Shown: one piece after another, positions 1 to 5,812 of the stretch
Numbering within the stretch: position 1 is the stretch's first letter
Layout of the letters: every line of letters begins with the position of its first letter
NCBI GenBank assembly: GCA_025935595.1
Contig: JAICUZ010000106.1
Coordinates: forward strand, 1 to 8,509
Direction of reading: 5' to 3'
DNA from: Burkholderiales bacterium
GTDB lineage: Bacteria; Actinomycetota; Thermoleophilia; Gaiellales; Gaiellaceae
Length of the DNA stretch: 8,509 nucleotides
The notes under the pieces: model-generated
The model's database searches: none
The model's input: only the letters and a program-made list of their open reading frames with translations
What the model was told of the DNA's origin: nothing
Made by a program: the position numbers and the translations under genes

Positions 1-423
1 CGCGCGCTCGTCTCCCTCGCCGTCGTCTCCCTCGCCGGCGCCGTGGCGATCGGTGTCGGCGCCGCGGTCGCCTGGGGCTGGGGCCTGCTCGCCTTCGTCG
101 CGGTCGGCGCGGTCCTCGTGCCCGCCTACAACCTCGAGCTCGCGTTCCACAACGACCTCGGCTTCGCGGTCGCATGGGGCGCGTTCCCGGTCCTGACCGG
201 CTACTTCGTGGAAGCGCAGACGATCCGCGTCGAGGCGGTGGCTGCGGCTGCGTTCGCCTTCGCAGCAAGCCTGGCGCAGCGGAAGCTCTCGACCCCGGTC
301 CGCCAGGCGCGGCGGCAGGAAGGAACGACCGCCGGCACGGAGCCGCTCGAACGTGCGCTTCGGCTCCTGACCTGGGCGATGGTCGCGCTCGCCGTCGCCC
401 TCGTCGCGGCGCGCCTACGATGA
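1..423 (+). CDS. C-terminal part of an integral membrane protein, possibly UbiA-like prenyltransferase
   Basis: The reading frame is open from base 1, so the gene begins upstream of the window; 140 residues and a TGA stop are visible. The translation is strongly hydrophobic. There are membrane segments at about residues 4-20 and 22-40, a segment with the pattern YNLELAFHND then FAVAWGAFPVLTGYF, a further segment near 78-95, a polar Arg/Glu-rich loop at about 95-118, and a final membrane helix before the C-terminal Arg. The Asn/Asp-containing loop followed by an aromatic-rich helix resembles the C-terminal half of UbiA-superfamily prenyltransferases, which attach prenyl chains to aromatic acceptors in the membrane. 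The family's Asp-rich catalytic motifs would lie upstream and cannot be checked. The GTG at 43 is only an internal Val codon. It could equally be an unrelated polytopic membrane protein. Confidence 0.6.
   Translation, partial: RALVSLAVVSLAGAVAIGVGAAVAWGWGLLAFVAVGAVLVPAYNLELAFHNDLGFAVAWGAFPVLTGYFVEAQTIRVEAVAAAAFAFAASLAQRKLSTPVRQARRQEGTTAGTEPLERALRLLTWAMVALAVALVAARLR
416..421 (+). promoter_or_regulatory. Putative -10 hexamer TACGAT for leaderless start at 428
   Basis: TACGAT fits the actinobacterial TANNNT -10 consensus and lies 6 bases before the GTG at 428. It overlaps the TGA stop of the preceding gene. No good Shine-Dalgarno sequence precedes 428, so a transcript beginning at or near the start codon is plausible. 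No recognisable -35 box is seen. The same hexamer recurs before two other starts in this window. Confidence 0.4.
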
Positions 424-427
424 AGTC

Positions 428-1588
428 GTGACTGCCGCCGCGATCGTCGCCGTCATCGCTGCAGGGCTCGCGGGAATCGCGCTCGTCGCGTGCCTGCTCG
501 TCCTGCGCAAGGTCAAGTCGCACGAGCGTTTGCTCGACCGCACCGTGGAGCGCGGGCGGGCCGCATTCGACGACGTCGTGACGCAGGAGATCGAGCGGCG
601 AGCGTCCGAGCTCGAAGCGACGCTCGCACGTGCGCGTGCCGACTCGATCTCACAGCTCGCCGAGGAGGAACGGCGCATCGCCGAAGAGCGGCGCCGTGAC
701 GTCGCGGAGCGCGAGCGTGACGCGACCGCGCGACTCGGCCAGCAGCTCATGCAGGCGCAGGCCGCGGTCGACCAACGGCTCACCGACTGGCAGAGCGACG
801 TCGAGAAGCTGCAACAAGGGCTCGACGAGGAGCTGAAGCGCATCGAAGGGCGGCAGCGGCAGCTCATGGCCGACGTCGAGTCGAAGATCGGCCAGGACGC
901 AGAGTCGCTGCAGGCCGACATCGAGGAGCAACGCACGGTGATCGCGCGCATGCGCGGCGAGCTGAAGCGGGCCGCAGAAGAGGTCGCGGAGCAGGCGAAT
1001 GCCGAGCTCGAGTCGCATGCGGCCGAGCGTCGGCACGCGTTGCACGACGTCGCCGATCGGCTTCGCCGCCGTGAGCGCGACCTGCAAGAGCTCGTAGAGC
1101 GCGAGGGCAACGACGCGGCGCAACGGATCCAGCTGGCGCTCGGCGACATCGAGCGGCGCCACGTCGAGCAACTGCAGCGGACCGTGTCCCGGGAGACGAC
1201 GCGCTACGCCGAAGCCGCGGCGCTGTCGTTCGACAGCTCGATCAAGTCGGCTCGAGAGGAAGCGGCACGACGGTTGTCACGGGAGCTCGACCTGTCGGCG
1301 GAGCGGTTCGCGCGCGAAGCGGAGGGTGTCCTCACGGAACGCCTGAACGCGTTGACGGAGGCCGCCGCCGGGCGCGTCGAGGAGCGGCTGTCCCGACTGC
1401 GCTCAGCGCTCGAGCGGCAGCGCGACGAGGCGCTCGTGTCCCTCGAGGATCGCGCACACCAGGTGGAATCGAGCCTCCGCGACCGTTTGCGCGAGATCGC
1501 GGCCGACGCGGAGTCCGAGCGCACGGTGCTCGACGGGCGCCTGCACGAGCTGGGCCGGCGCCTCGACGAGCTCACGACCAGAACGTAA
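428..1588 (+). CDS. Membrane-anchored long coiled-coil protein of unknown function
   Basis: The gene encodes 386 residues from a GTG start. A single hydrophobic segment (about residues 3-25) is followed by basic residues (RKVKSHER), suggesting an N-terminal anchor with the rest in the cytoplasm. From about residue 30 to the end the sequence is almost entirely Glu, Arg, Ala, Leu, Asp and Gln with heptad-like spacing, without prolines or glycine-rich loops, so it should form a very long alpha-helical coiled coil. The only cysteine is in the membrane segment. The layout (one membrane helix, then a coiled coil) is like the N-terminal part of RmuC, but no nuclease-like domain follows. Other possible roles are a scaffold or polar-growth protein, but nothing identifies one. 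It starts 4 bases after the upstream stop, so it could be co-transcribed with that gene as well as having its own promoter. I do not recognise a named family. Confidence 0.85.
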   Translation: MTAAAIVAVIAAGLAGIALVACLLVLRKVKSHERLLDRTVERGRAAFDDVVTQEIERRASELEATLARARADSISQLAEEERRIAEERRRDVAERERDATARLGQQLMQAQAAVDQRLTDWQSDVEKLQQGLDEELKRIEGRQRQLMADVESKIGQDAESLQADIEEQRTVIARMRGELKRAAEEVAEQANAELESHAAERRHALHDVADRLRRRERDLQELVEREGNDAAQRIQLALGDIERRHVEQLQRTVSRETTRYAEAAALSFDSSIKSAREEAARRLSRELDLSAERFAREAEGVLTERLNALTEAAAGRVEERLSRLRSALERQRDEALVSLEDRAHQVESSLRDRLREIAADAESERTVLDGRLHELGRRLDELTTRT

Positions 1589-1614
1589 GGATTCCGTTTC
1601 GGGCCCCAACTAAC

Positions 1615-1656
1615 GGTGGGAGGGTTCGTCTAGATCAGAGCGAATCACCCTCCACC
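1615..1656 (+). promoter_or_regulatory. RNA hairpin directly abutting the ATG at 1657
   Basis: Bases 1615-1619 (GGTGG) pair with 1652-1656 (CCACC), 1621-1624 (AGGG) with 1648-1651 (CCCT), and 1625-1628 (TTCG) with 1641-1644 (CGAA). This leaves a 1-base bulge at 1620, a 3-base bulge at 1645-1647 and a 12-base loop, for 13 base pairs in all. The 3' arm ends on the base before the start codon. The only purine-rich Shine-Dalgarno-like run (GGGAGGG, 1618-1624) lies in the 5' arm, too far from the ATG in linear distance. The structure could control translation of the small gene, or could end transcription of the upstream gene; there is no T-tract, so an intrinsic terminator is less likely. Confidence 0.45.
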
Positions 1657-1851
1657 ATGCCCCAGACGATCGAACAACCCCAGTCGGAGCGCGAAAAGGT
1701 CGAGTCCTGGCGCCTCCACGTGCTGATCGAGGCCGGCTATCCCTTGCCGCTGGCCGAGAGGCTCGCGCACTCTGAGGCCGATCTTCACCGGGCCGTGGAG
1801 CTGGTTCATGCGGGCTGCACGTTCGAGACCGCAACCGAGATCCTGATCTAG
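1657..1851 (+). CDS. Small conserved-looking protein of unknown function
   Basis: The gene encodes 64 residues from an ATG; no upstream in-frame start is available nearby. The N-terminal 15 residues are polar (Gln/Glu-rich). The remainder looks like a compact helical bundle: helix ESWRLHVLIEAGY, then PLPLAERLAHSEADLHRAVELV, then HAGCTFETATEILI. The alternation of short helices and the closing AGC...A..ILI pattern recalls small three-helix UBA/CUE-type folds, but that is only a visual impression. A single Cys is at residue 54. There is no signal peptide or membrane segment. It ends 7 bases before the convergent stop of the secreted-protein gene. Good codon usage, a clean start and the amphipathic pattern support a real gene. 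The function is not recognised. Confidence 0.75.
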   Translation: MPQTIEQPQSEREKVESWRLHVLIEAGYPLPLAERLAHSEADLHRAVELVHAGCTFETATEILI

Positions 1852-1858
1852 CTGCTCC

Positions 1859-2509
1859 TCAGGTCGCCCGTGCGACCATCGCGCGCGCCAGTTGCGCGTC
1901 CGCCTGGGCAACGACCTTTTGCGCGACGTTCGGCGCGGTCGAGATGAGAGTGAGCTCGGTCCTGTTCCGCCCCACCAGCACGACCTCGACGGCGACGCGC
2001 ACCTTGCCGGTGCCCGTCTTCACGTCGACGAGCAACGTGTACGCCTGCACCATCGTCGCGACCGGCGCGAAGATGACGCGGCGGAACGACACGAACGTGA
2101 CGCCGGCGCCGAGCTCCTTCACGAGGTGCGAGCGCAGGCACGGGATGGCGGTCGGAGCGAGCACCGTGCGCCGCCAGTCGGCGAGCACCATCGCGTGCGT
2201 CTTCAGGATCTGCGCCTCCGACTCGATGCGGAAGCCCTGGTTGTCCCACAACGTCTCCGCCACGCCGGTGAGCACGAGATCCGACTGCTTGGGATGGAAG
2301 TTGGCGCACGTCGGTGCCGCCGAGAGGTCTGGCTTGACGAAGCCGCCCGACCACGCGCCCGTGCCGAGATCCGTCCGCAAGGCAACCGCACGCTTCGCCG
2401 CCGCCTGGTCGGCTTTCGTGAGGTGGATCTGCTCCTTCTCACCGGTCGCGGCGATCGCGGCCCCGGCCGCCACGGCCGCGAGACAAAGGGCGATGAGCAC
2501 GGCTCGCAT
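1859..2509 (-). CDS. Secreted protein of unknown function
   Basis: Translation from the ATG at 2509 gives 216 residues. The N-terminus has a short basic start, a hydrophobic core (LIALCLAAVAAG) and an A-x-A type end (AAIAA, then TG), a good Sec signal peptide with cleavage near residue 21. The mature part has two cysteines (in PTCANFHP and AIPCLRS) that could form a disulfide, which fits an exported protein. It alternates short polar stretches with beta-like segments (VTFVSFRRVIF, KVRVAVEVVLVGRN), suggesting a small alpha/beta fold. An in-frame start at 2554 would add 15 residues ahead of the signal peptide and overlap xseA, so 2509 is preferred; AAGG lies 8 bases upstream of it. No family is recognised. 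It ends tail to tail with the 64-residue gene. Confidence 0.75.
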   Translation of the reverse strand: MRAVLIALCLAAVAAGAAIAATGEKEQIHLTKADQAAAKRAVALRTDLGTGAWSGGFVKPDLSAAPTCANFHPKQSDLVLTGVAETLWDNQGFRIESEAQILKTHAMVLADWRRTVLAPTAIPCLRSHLVKELGAGVTFVSFRRVIFAPVATMVQAYTLLVDVKTGTGKVRVAVEVVLVGRNRTELTLISTAPNVAQKVVAQADAQLARAMVARAT

Positions 2510-2516
2510 CTCGGGA

Positions 2517-2522
2517 ACCTTA
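2517..2522 (-). promoter_or_regulatory. Putative -10 hexamer TAAGGT for the secreted-protein gene
   Basis: On the - strand TAAGGT fits TANNNT and lies 7 bases before the ATG at 2509. Its AAGG could instead act as a weak Shine-Dalgarno sequence at 8-base spacing, so the two readings compete. It sits only 2 bases from the oppositely oriented hexamer proposed for xseA. Confidence 0.25.
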
Positions 2523-2524
2523 CG

Positions 2525-2530
2525 TACGAT
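2525..2530 (+). promoter_or_regulatory. Putative -10 hexamer TACGAT for xseA
   Basis: TACGAT lies exactly 7 bases before the GTG at 2538, which has no Shine-Dalgarno sequence. The position fits a leaderless transcript starting at the GTG. It is embedded in a locally self-complementary run (TACGTA, CGTACG and CGATCG between 2521 and 2532) that could also serve as an operator. No -35 box is clear. Confidence 0.4.
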
Positions 2531-2537
2531 CGACCCC

Positions 2538-3677
2538 GTGAAGGTCGAGGCCACGGAGATCGACGGGCGGAAGGTCTACAGCGTCCGCGCGTTCAACATG
2601 GGGATCGCAACGTGGCTGAACCGCCTGCCGACGCTGTGGATCGAGGGCGAGGTGACGGAGCTCCGGAGGCAGCAGCGCTGGGCGTCCGTGTTCTTCACGC
2701 TGAAGGATCCAGAAGACGGCGCGACCCTGCCGGCGCAGATGCCGCGAGGGCAGTTCGACGCGCTCGAGCTCGACCTGCGCGAAGGCGAGCGCGTGCACGT
2801 CTTCGGACGGGCGGAGCTGTACGAGCAGCGCGGGGACTTGCGGCTCAAGGTGCTCACGATCGAACGCTTCGGGCTCGGCGCGCACCTCGCTGCTCTCGAA
2901 CGACTGAAGCGCGCGCTTGCTGCGGAAGGTCTCTTCGCCGCCGAGCGCAAGCGGCCGTTGCCGCGGTTCCCGCGGCTGATCGGCCTCGTCACCGGCAACG
3001 ACGCTGCCGCCAAGAAGGACGTATTGACCCACATCGTTCAGCGCTTCCCACCGGCGAACGTCGTCGTCGCGGAGACCTACGTCCAGGGGCCTCGCGCACC
3101 GGTATCGATCGCGACCGCGATCTCCGACGTGTGCCGGCGCGGCGCGGACGTGATCGTGCTCGCGCGCGGTGGCGGCAGCTTCGAAGACCTGCTCCCGTTC
3201 TCCGACGAACGTGTCGTGCGCGCGGTGGCCGCGTGTTCGGTCCCCGTGGTCTCCGCCGTCGGCCACGAGCAGGACACGCCGCTGTGCGACCTCGCCGCCG
3301 ACGTGCGCGCGTCGACCCCGACCGCAGCCGCAAGGCTCGTCGTGCCGGACATCGACGAGCTCCGTCAGACGCTCGTCCGCTCCCGCGAGGCGCTGCATCG
3401 CGGCGCCTACCGCGCAGCGGAACGCCATGCGCAGCGGCTGGCCGCAACGCATGATCGCCTGAGGCGCGCACCACTGCTTGCAATCGAGCGCCGACGGGCG
3501 TCGCTCGACACCCTCCACGCCCGGCTCGGCGCGCTCAGCCCGGTGGCGACGCTCGAACGCGGCTACGCCATCGTCCACCGCGGCGACGAGCTCGTTCGCG
3601 CGTCGACGCAGGTCGAGCGCGGGGACGAGATCGACGTTCGCGTCGCGGACGGGAGCTTCGGAGCGACCGTTGGCTGA
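2538..3677 (+). CDS. xseA: Exodeoxyribonuclease VII large subunit XseA
   Basis: Catalytic subunit of exonuclease VII, which with XseB degrades single-stranded DNA from both ends into oligonucleotides and acts in cytoplasmic DNA repair. The 379-residue product has an N-terminal OB-fold DNA-binding domain (about 10-105, with WIEGEVTEL and VFFTLKD). The catalytic domain starts near EGLF (about 130) and carries RPLPRFPRLIGLVTG, D161 in AAKKDVL, VQGPRAP, the ARGGGSFEDLLPFSDE block with R210, and VGHEQDTPLCDLAADVRA with H243 and D246. A helical segment and the family's C-terminal LSPVATLERGYAIV motif follow. The GHE.D.PLCD wording is actinobacterial. It is shorter than the E. coli protein (about 456 residues), mainly through a shorter helical region. 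GTG 2538 fits the family N-terminus; an in-frame ATG at 2493 would add 15 residues and overlap the divergent gene. It overlaps xseB by 8 bases. Confidence 0.96.
   Translation: MKVEATEIDGRKVYSVRAFNMGIATWLNRLPTLWIEGEVTELRRQQRWASVFFTLKDPEDGATLPAQMPRGQFDALELDLREGERVHVFGRAELYEQRGDLRLKVLTIERFGLGAHLAALERLKRALAAEGLFAAERKRPLPRFPRLIGLVTGNDAAAKKDVLTHIVQRFPPANVVVAETYVQGPRAPVSIATAISDVCRRGADVIVLARGGGSFEDLLPFSDERVVRAVAACSVPVVSAVGHEQDTPLCDLAADVRASTPTAAARLVVPDIDELRQTLVRSREALHRGAYRAAERHAQRLAATHDRLRRAPLLAIERRRASLDTLHARLGALSPVATLERGYAIVHRGDELVRASTQVERGDEIDVRVADGSFGATVG
3660..3663 (+). promoter_or_regulatory. Ribosome binding site deciding the xseB TTG start
   Basis: GGAG lies 6 bases upstream of the TTG at 3670, inside the last codons of xseA. 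It supports this rare start codon for xseB and suggests coupled translation with xseA. Confidence 0.6.
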
Positions 3678-3870
3678 GCCGACGTTCGAAGAGGCGCAGA
3701 AGGAGCTGGAAGCGATCGTGACGCGCCTCGAACGCGGTGACGCGGGCGTCGACGAGTTGACGAAGCTGTGGGAGCGGGGCGAGGAGCTCTACCGCATCTG
3801 CGCGACGAAGCTCGAGGTCGTGCACGGGAAGATCGAGGAGCTACGCGCGCTCGAGGAGCGCGCGACCTAG
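3670..3870 (+). CDS. xseB: Exodeoxyribonuclease VII small subunit XseB
   Basis: The gene encodes 66 residues, MAEPTFEEAQKELEAIV and onward, from a TTG start that overlaps the end of xseA by 8 bases. XseB is a small helical protein, several copies of which bind the XseA helical region to make active exonuclease VII. The family pattern is clear: FEEAQKELEAIV.RLE.GD, then a long helix with LWERGEELYRIC and a C-terminal KIEELRALE. The length is slightly below the usual 70-80 residues. The TTG is chosen because the protein begins at the expected point and a GGAG sits 6 bases upstream; the frame is open further upstream but that sequence is antisense-like and inside xseA. The last 30 bases overlap the convergent glycerate kinase gene. 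Confidence 0.93.
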   Translation: MAEPTFEEAQKELEAIVTRLERGDAGVDELTKLWERGEELYRICATKLEVVHGKIEELRALEERAT

Positions 3871-4809
3871 CTCCGCTCCGAGCTCTGCCAGGTCCTCGGC
3901 GGCGCTCGCGACGTTGCCCGAGAGCGGCCGCGCGTCGATGCCGTCTCGCACCACGCCGCCGAATAGCACGCACGGAACGTCGAGCTTCGCACAGCGGCGC
4001 AGCACAGCGTCCGGCGCCTTGCCCTCGAGGGTCGTCCGGTCGACGGTGCCTTCGCCCGTGACGACGAGGTCGGCGCGCCGGGCGCGTTCGGCGAAGCCGA
4101 TCGTGTCGAGCACGAGCGTGGCTCCGTCGCACAATTCGGCACCGAGCGCGGCGAAGCCGGCGCCAAGGCCGCCGCCCGCGCCGGCGCCCGGCAGGTCGCG
4201 GAACGGCTCGAGCTCGGCGAGCGACGCGAGGCGGCGCTCGAGCTCCTCGACGGCGTCCGGGTCGGCGCCCTTCTGCGGCCCGAAGGCGCGCGCGGCGCCC
4301 CGCTCGCCGAGCAGCGGGCTCCGCACGTCGCACAACACGCGTACGCGCGCGCCGCGCAGCTCGGGCCCGACGACCTCGCGCATCCCAGCTCCGCCGTCGA
4401 CGGTCGCGGTGCCGCCGACGCCGACGAGCACCTCCCGCGGATCCGTCGCGAGGATCGCGAGGAGAAGCTCACCGAGCCCGCGCGTCGATGCGCGCAGCGG
4501 GTCGCGCTCGTTCACGCCGACGAGAGGCAGCCCGACCGCCGCGGCGGAGTCCACGACGGCGGTGCCGTCGGGCAGGGCAAGCCAGCGCGCCGTGACGGGG
4601 AGGCCCAGCGGATCGGAGACCCGGGCCGCTTGCCACTCACCGCCCAGAGCGGCGTGCAGCACCGCGGCCGTTCCCTCACCCCCGTCGGCGACCGGCAGCT
4701 CGTCCGCATCAACCCATCGCCGCAGCCCGGCAGCGAGGTGTGCCGCAGCCGACGCCGAGTCGAGGACGCCTTTGAGGCTAGCCGGCGACGCGAGAGCGAG
4801 CGGGCTCAT
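3841..4809 (-). CDS. Glycerate 2-kinase family protein (GarK/GlxK type), compact form
   Basis: The 322-residue product belongs to the glycerate kinase type 1 family, which uses ATP to phosphorylate D-glycerate, typically to 2-phosphoglycerate, in the cytoplasm. Family blocks appear in order: LPVADGGEGT (38-47), TRGLGELLLAIL (109-120), GVGGTATVDGGAGM (130-143), LCDVRSPLLG (159-168), FGPQKGA (176-182), PGAGAGGGLGAG (207-218) and VVTGEGTVD (249-257). Two things are odd. The N-terminal block, normally A-P-D-S-F/Y-K, reads S-P-A-S-L-K (8-13), with Ala10 in place of the usual Asp. The protein is also about 50 residues short, mainly because the loop after GAGM runs directly into the CDV strand. Activity on glycerate is therefore likely but not certain. 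It starts inside the end of the membrane-protein gene (32-base overlap) as the last gene of the operon and lacks a strong Shine-Dalgarno sequence, which suggests translational coupling. Confidence 0.9.
   Translation of the reverse strand: MSPLALASPASLKGVLDSASAAAHLAAGLRRWVDADELPVADGGEGTAAVLHAALGGEWQAARVSDPLGLPVTARWLALPDGTAVVDSAAAVGLPLVGVNERDPLRASTRGLGELLLAILATDPREVLVGVGGTATVDGGAGMREVVGPELRGARVRVLCDVRSPLLGERGAARAFGPQKGADPDAVEELERRLASLAELEPFRDLPGAGAGGGLGAGFAALGAELCDGATLVLDTIGFAERARRADLVVTGEGTVDRTTLEGKAPDAVLRRCAKLDVPCVLFGGVVRDGIDARPLSGNVASAAEDLAELGAELGRALLERA
3844..3864. terminator. Perfect GC-rich hairpin in the xseB / glycerate kinase 3' overlap
   Basis: CGCGCGCTC (3844-3852), loop GAG, GAGCGCGCG (3856-3864): a perfect 9-bp stem with a 3-base loop, lying within the last codons of both convergent genes. 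It can form in RNA from either strand, so it may help end both transcripts or protect their 3' ends. Neither side has a T-tract, so a classical intrinsic terminator is not shown. Confidence 0.4.
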
Positions 4810-5812
4810 GATCCACCGGTGTCACGTCCTCGAGCGTGTCCTCGTCGCGATCTTCCATGTGGCGGAGAGTCGCGAACGACAGCCCTTCGCGCGCGAGGAA
4901 GACGAGGCCGATCCCGATCCCGACGGACGCCTCGATCGCCTGGAGACCGATCCCGAACGCGATGCCGTGCGCGTAGGCGATGCCGTAATTGACAAGCGGC
5001 GTCGCCACCGCGACCTGCACGAGGCCGACGTTGCCGGGCCAGAGCGGCACGATCGTCGCGACGTTCATCAGCACCAGCACGAGCCCGGCGGCCGCGAGCG
5101 GCTCGTCGATCTGGAACGCCTTCATCGCCGACCATACGGCGAGCAGCTGGCAGAACCAGCCGCCGTACTGGAACGCCGTCGCCTTCAGCGCCGGCACCGG
5201 CTTCGCCATGATCGCGAGCCCTTGCCGTGCACGGGCGAGCAGGAGCCGAGCCGAGCCAAGGCTCTCCAATTCGCGGTGCTGCCGGCGCGCGAGCACGAAC
5301 GCCGTGACGAACAGCAGCACGCCGATCCCGATCGCGAGCCCGATCGTCAGGAACGCCCACTGCGGGATGTCGGCGGCAATCAGCACCCAGACCACGAGGG
5401 TCACCGTCGGGAAGAGATCGAACATGCGATGCGCGAACACGGAGCCGATCAGCGTCGCGGTCGTCCCCTTGCGCCCCGGCATCCGCCGACGAAGCACCGC
5501 GGCGCGCGCGATCTCGCCGACACGGCCGGGCAGCACGGCATTCGCGAACAAGCCGACACAGAACGCGGAGAAGACGAGCGGATACCTCGGATGCGGCTTC
5601 TCGATCGACTGCTCGATGCAGGTGTTCCACGAGATCGAGCGCGCGACGACCGAGAGGAGGTTGAGACCGATCGCGACCGCGACCCACGGCCACGAGACCG
5701 CAGTGAACGCGTCGTGTACCGCGGTCCAGTCGGGCCCGTGCCAGACCACGAGCGCAACGGCGACGCCGAAGAAGAGGACGAACGACGAGAGAAACAGCCA
5801 CCGGCTCTTCAC
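4778..5812 (-). CDS. UPF0104 / lysylphosphatidylglycerol-synthase-TM-like integral membrane protein
   Basis: The 344-residue protein has about eight or nine membrane helices (roughly 5-25, 42-60, 78-95, 121-147, 153-174, 212-231, 238-256, 262-280, 284-306) and a charged cytoplasmic-type tail. Family hallmarks are visible: FANAVLPGRVGEIARAAVLRRR (within 88-110) and the second pattern PLWPGNVGLVQVAVATPL (256-273), which corresponds to the P..GG.G..E-type motif of the YbhN/AglD group. Members are the membrane half of MprF and stand-alone proteins often found beside glycosyltransferases, proposed to move or modify lipid-linked substrates. The GTG start overlaps the stop of the upstream glycosyltransferase as GTGA and has a strong Shine-Dalgarno sequence, so the two are coupled and probably handle the same glycolipid. 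The soluble aminoacyl-transferase domain of MprF is absent. Transport of a mannosylated lipid is inference. Confidence 0.88.
   Translation of the reverse strand: MKSRWLFLSSFVLFFGVAVALVVWHGPDWTAVHDAFTAVSWPWVAVAIGLNLLSVVARSISWNTCIEQSIEKPHPRYPLVFSAFCVGLFANAVLPGRVGEIARAAVLRRRMPGRKGTTATLIGSVFAHRMFDLFPTVTLVVWVLIAADIPQWAFLTIGLAIGIGVLLFVTAFVLARRQHRELESLGSARLLLARARQGLAIMAKPVPALKATAFQYGGWFCQLLAVWSAMKAFQIDEPLAAAGLVLVLMNVATIVPLWPGNVGLVQVAVATPLVNYGIAYAHGIAFGIGLQAIEASVGIGIGLVFLAREGLSFATLRHMEDRDEDTLEDVTPVDHEPARSRVAG

Noticed and set aside
415..1149. A 244-codon Ser/Arg-rich - strand frame opposite the coiled-coil gene
   Set aside because: Its Ser, Arg and Cys repeats are the complement of Glu/Ala/Arg codons in the coiled coil, so it is a composition artefact.
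1844..1866. Possible small terminator (CCTGA ... TCAGG) between the convergent 64-residue and secreted-protein genes
   Set aside because: There are only 5 base pairs around a 12-base loop with no T-tract, which is too weak to call.
1892..3454. Long + strand frames beginning inside the secreted-protein gene
   Set aside because: One is a shadow of xseA in another frame. The other is the xseA frame extended upstream; its first part is antisense to a gene with a clear signal peptide, so xseA is started at 2538 instead.
2520..3578. A 352-codon - strand frame opposite xseA
   Set aside because: It lies wholly antisense to a gene with full family motifs, has shadow composition and no motifs of its own.
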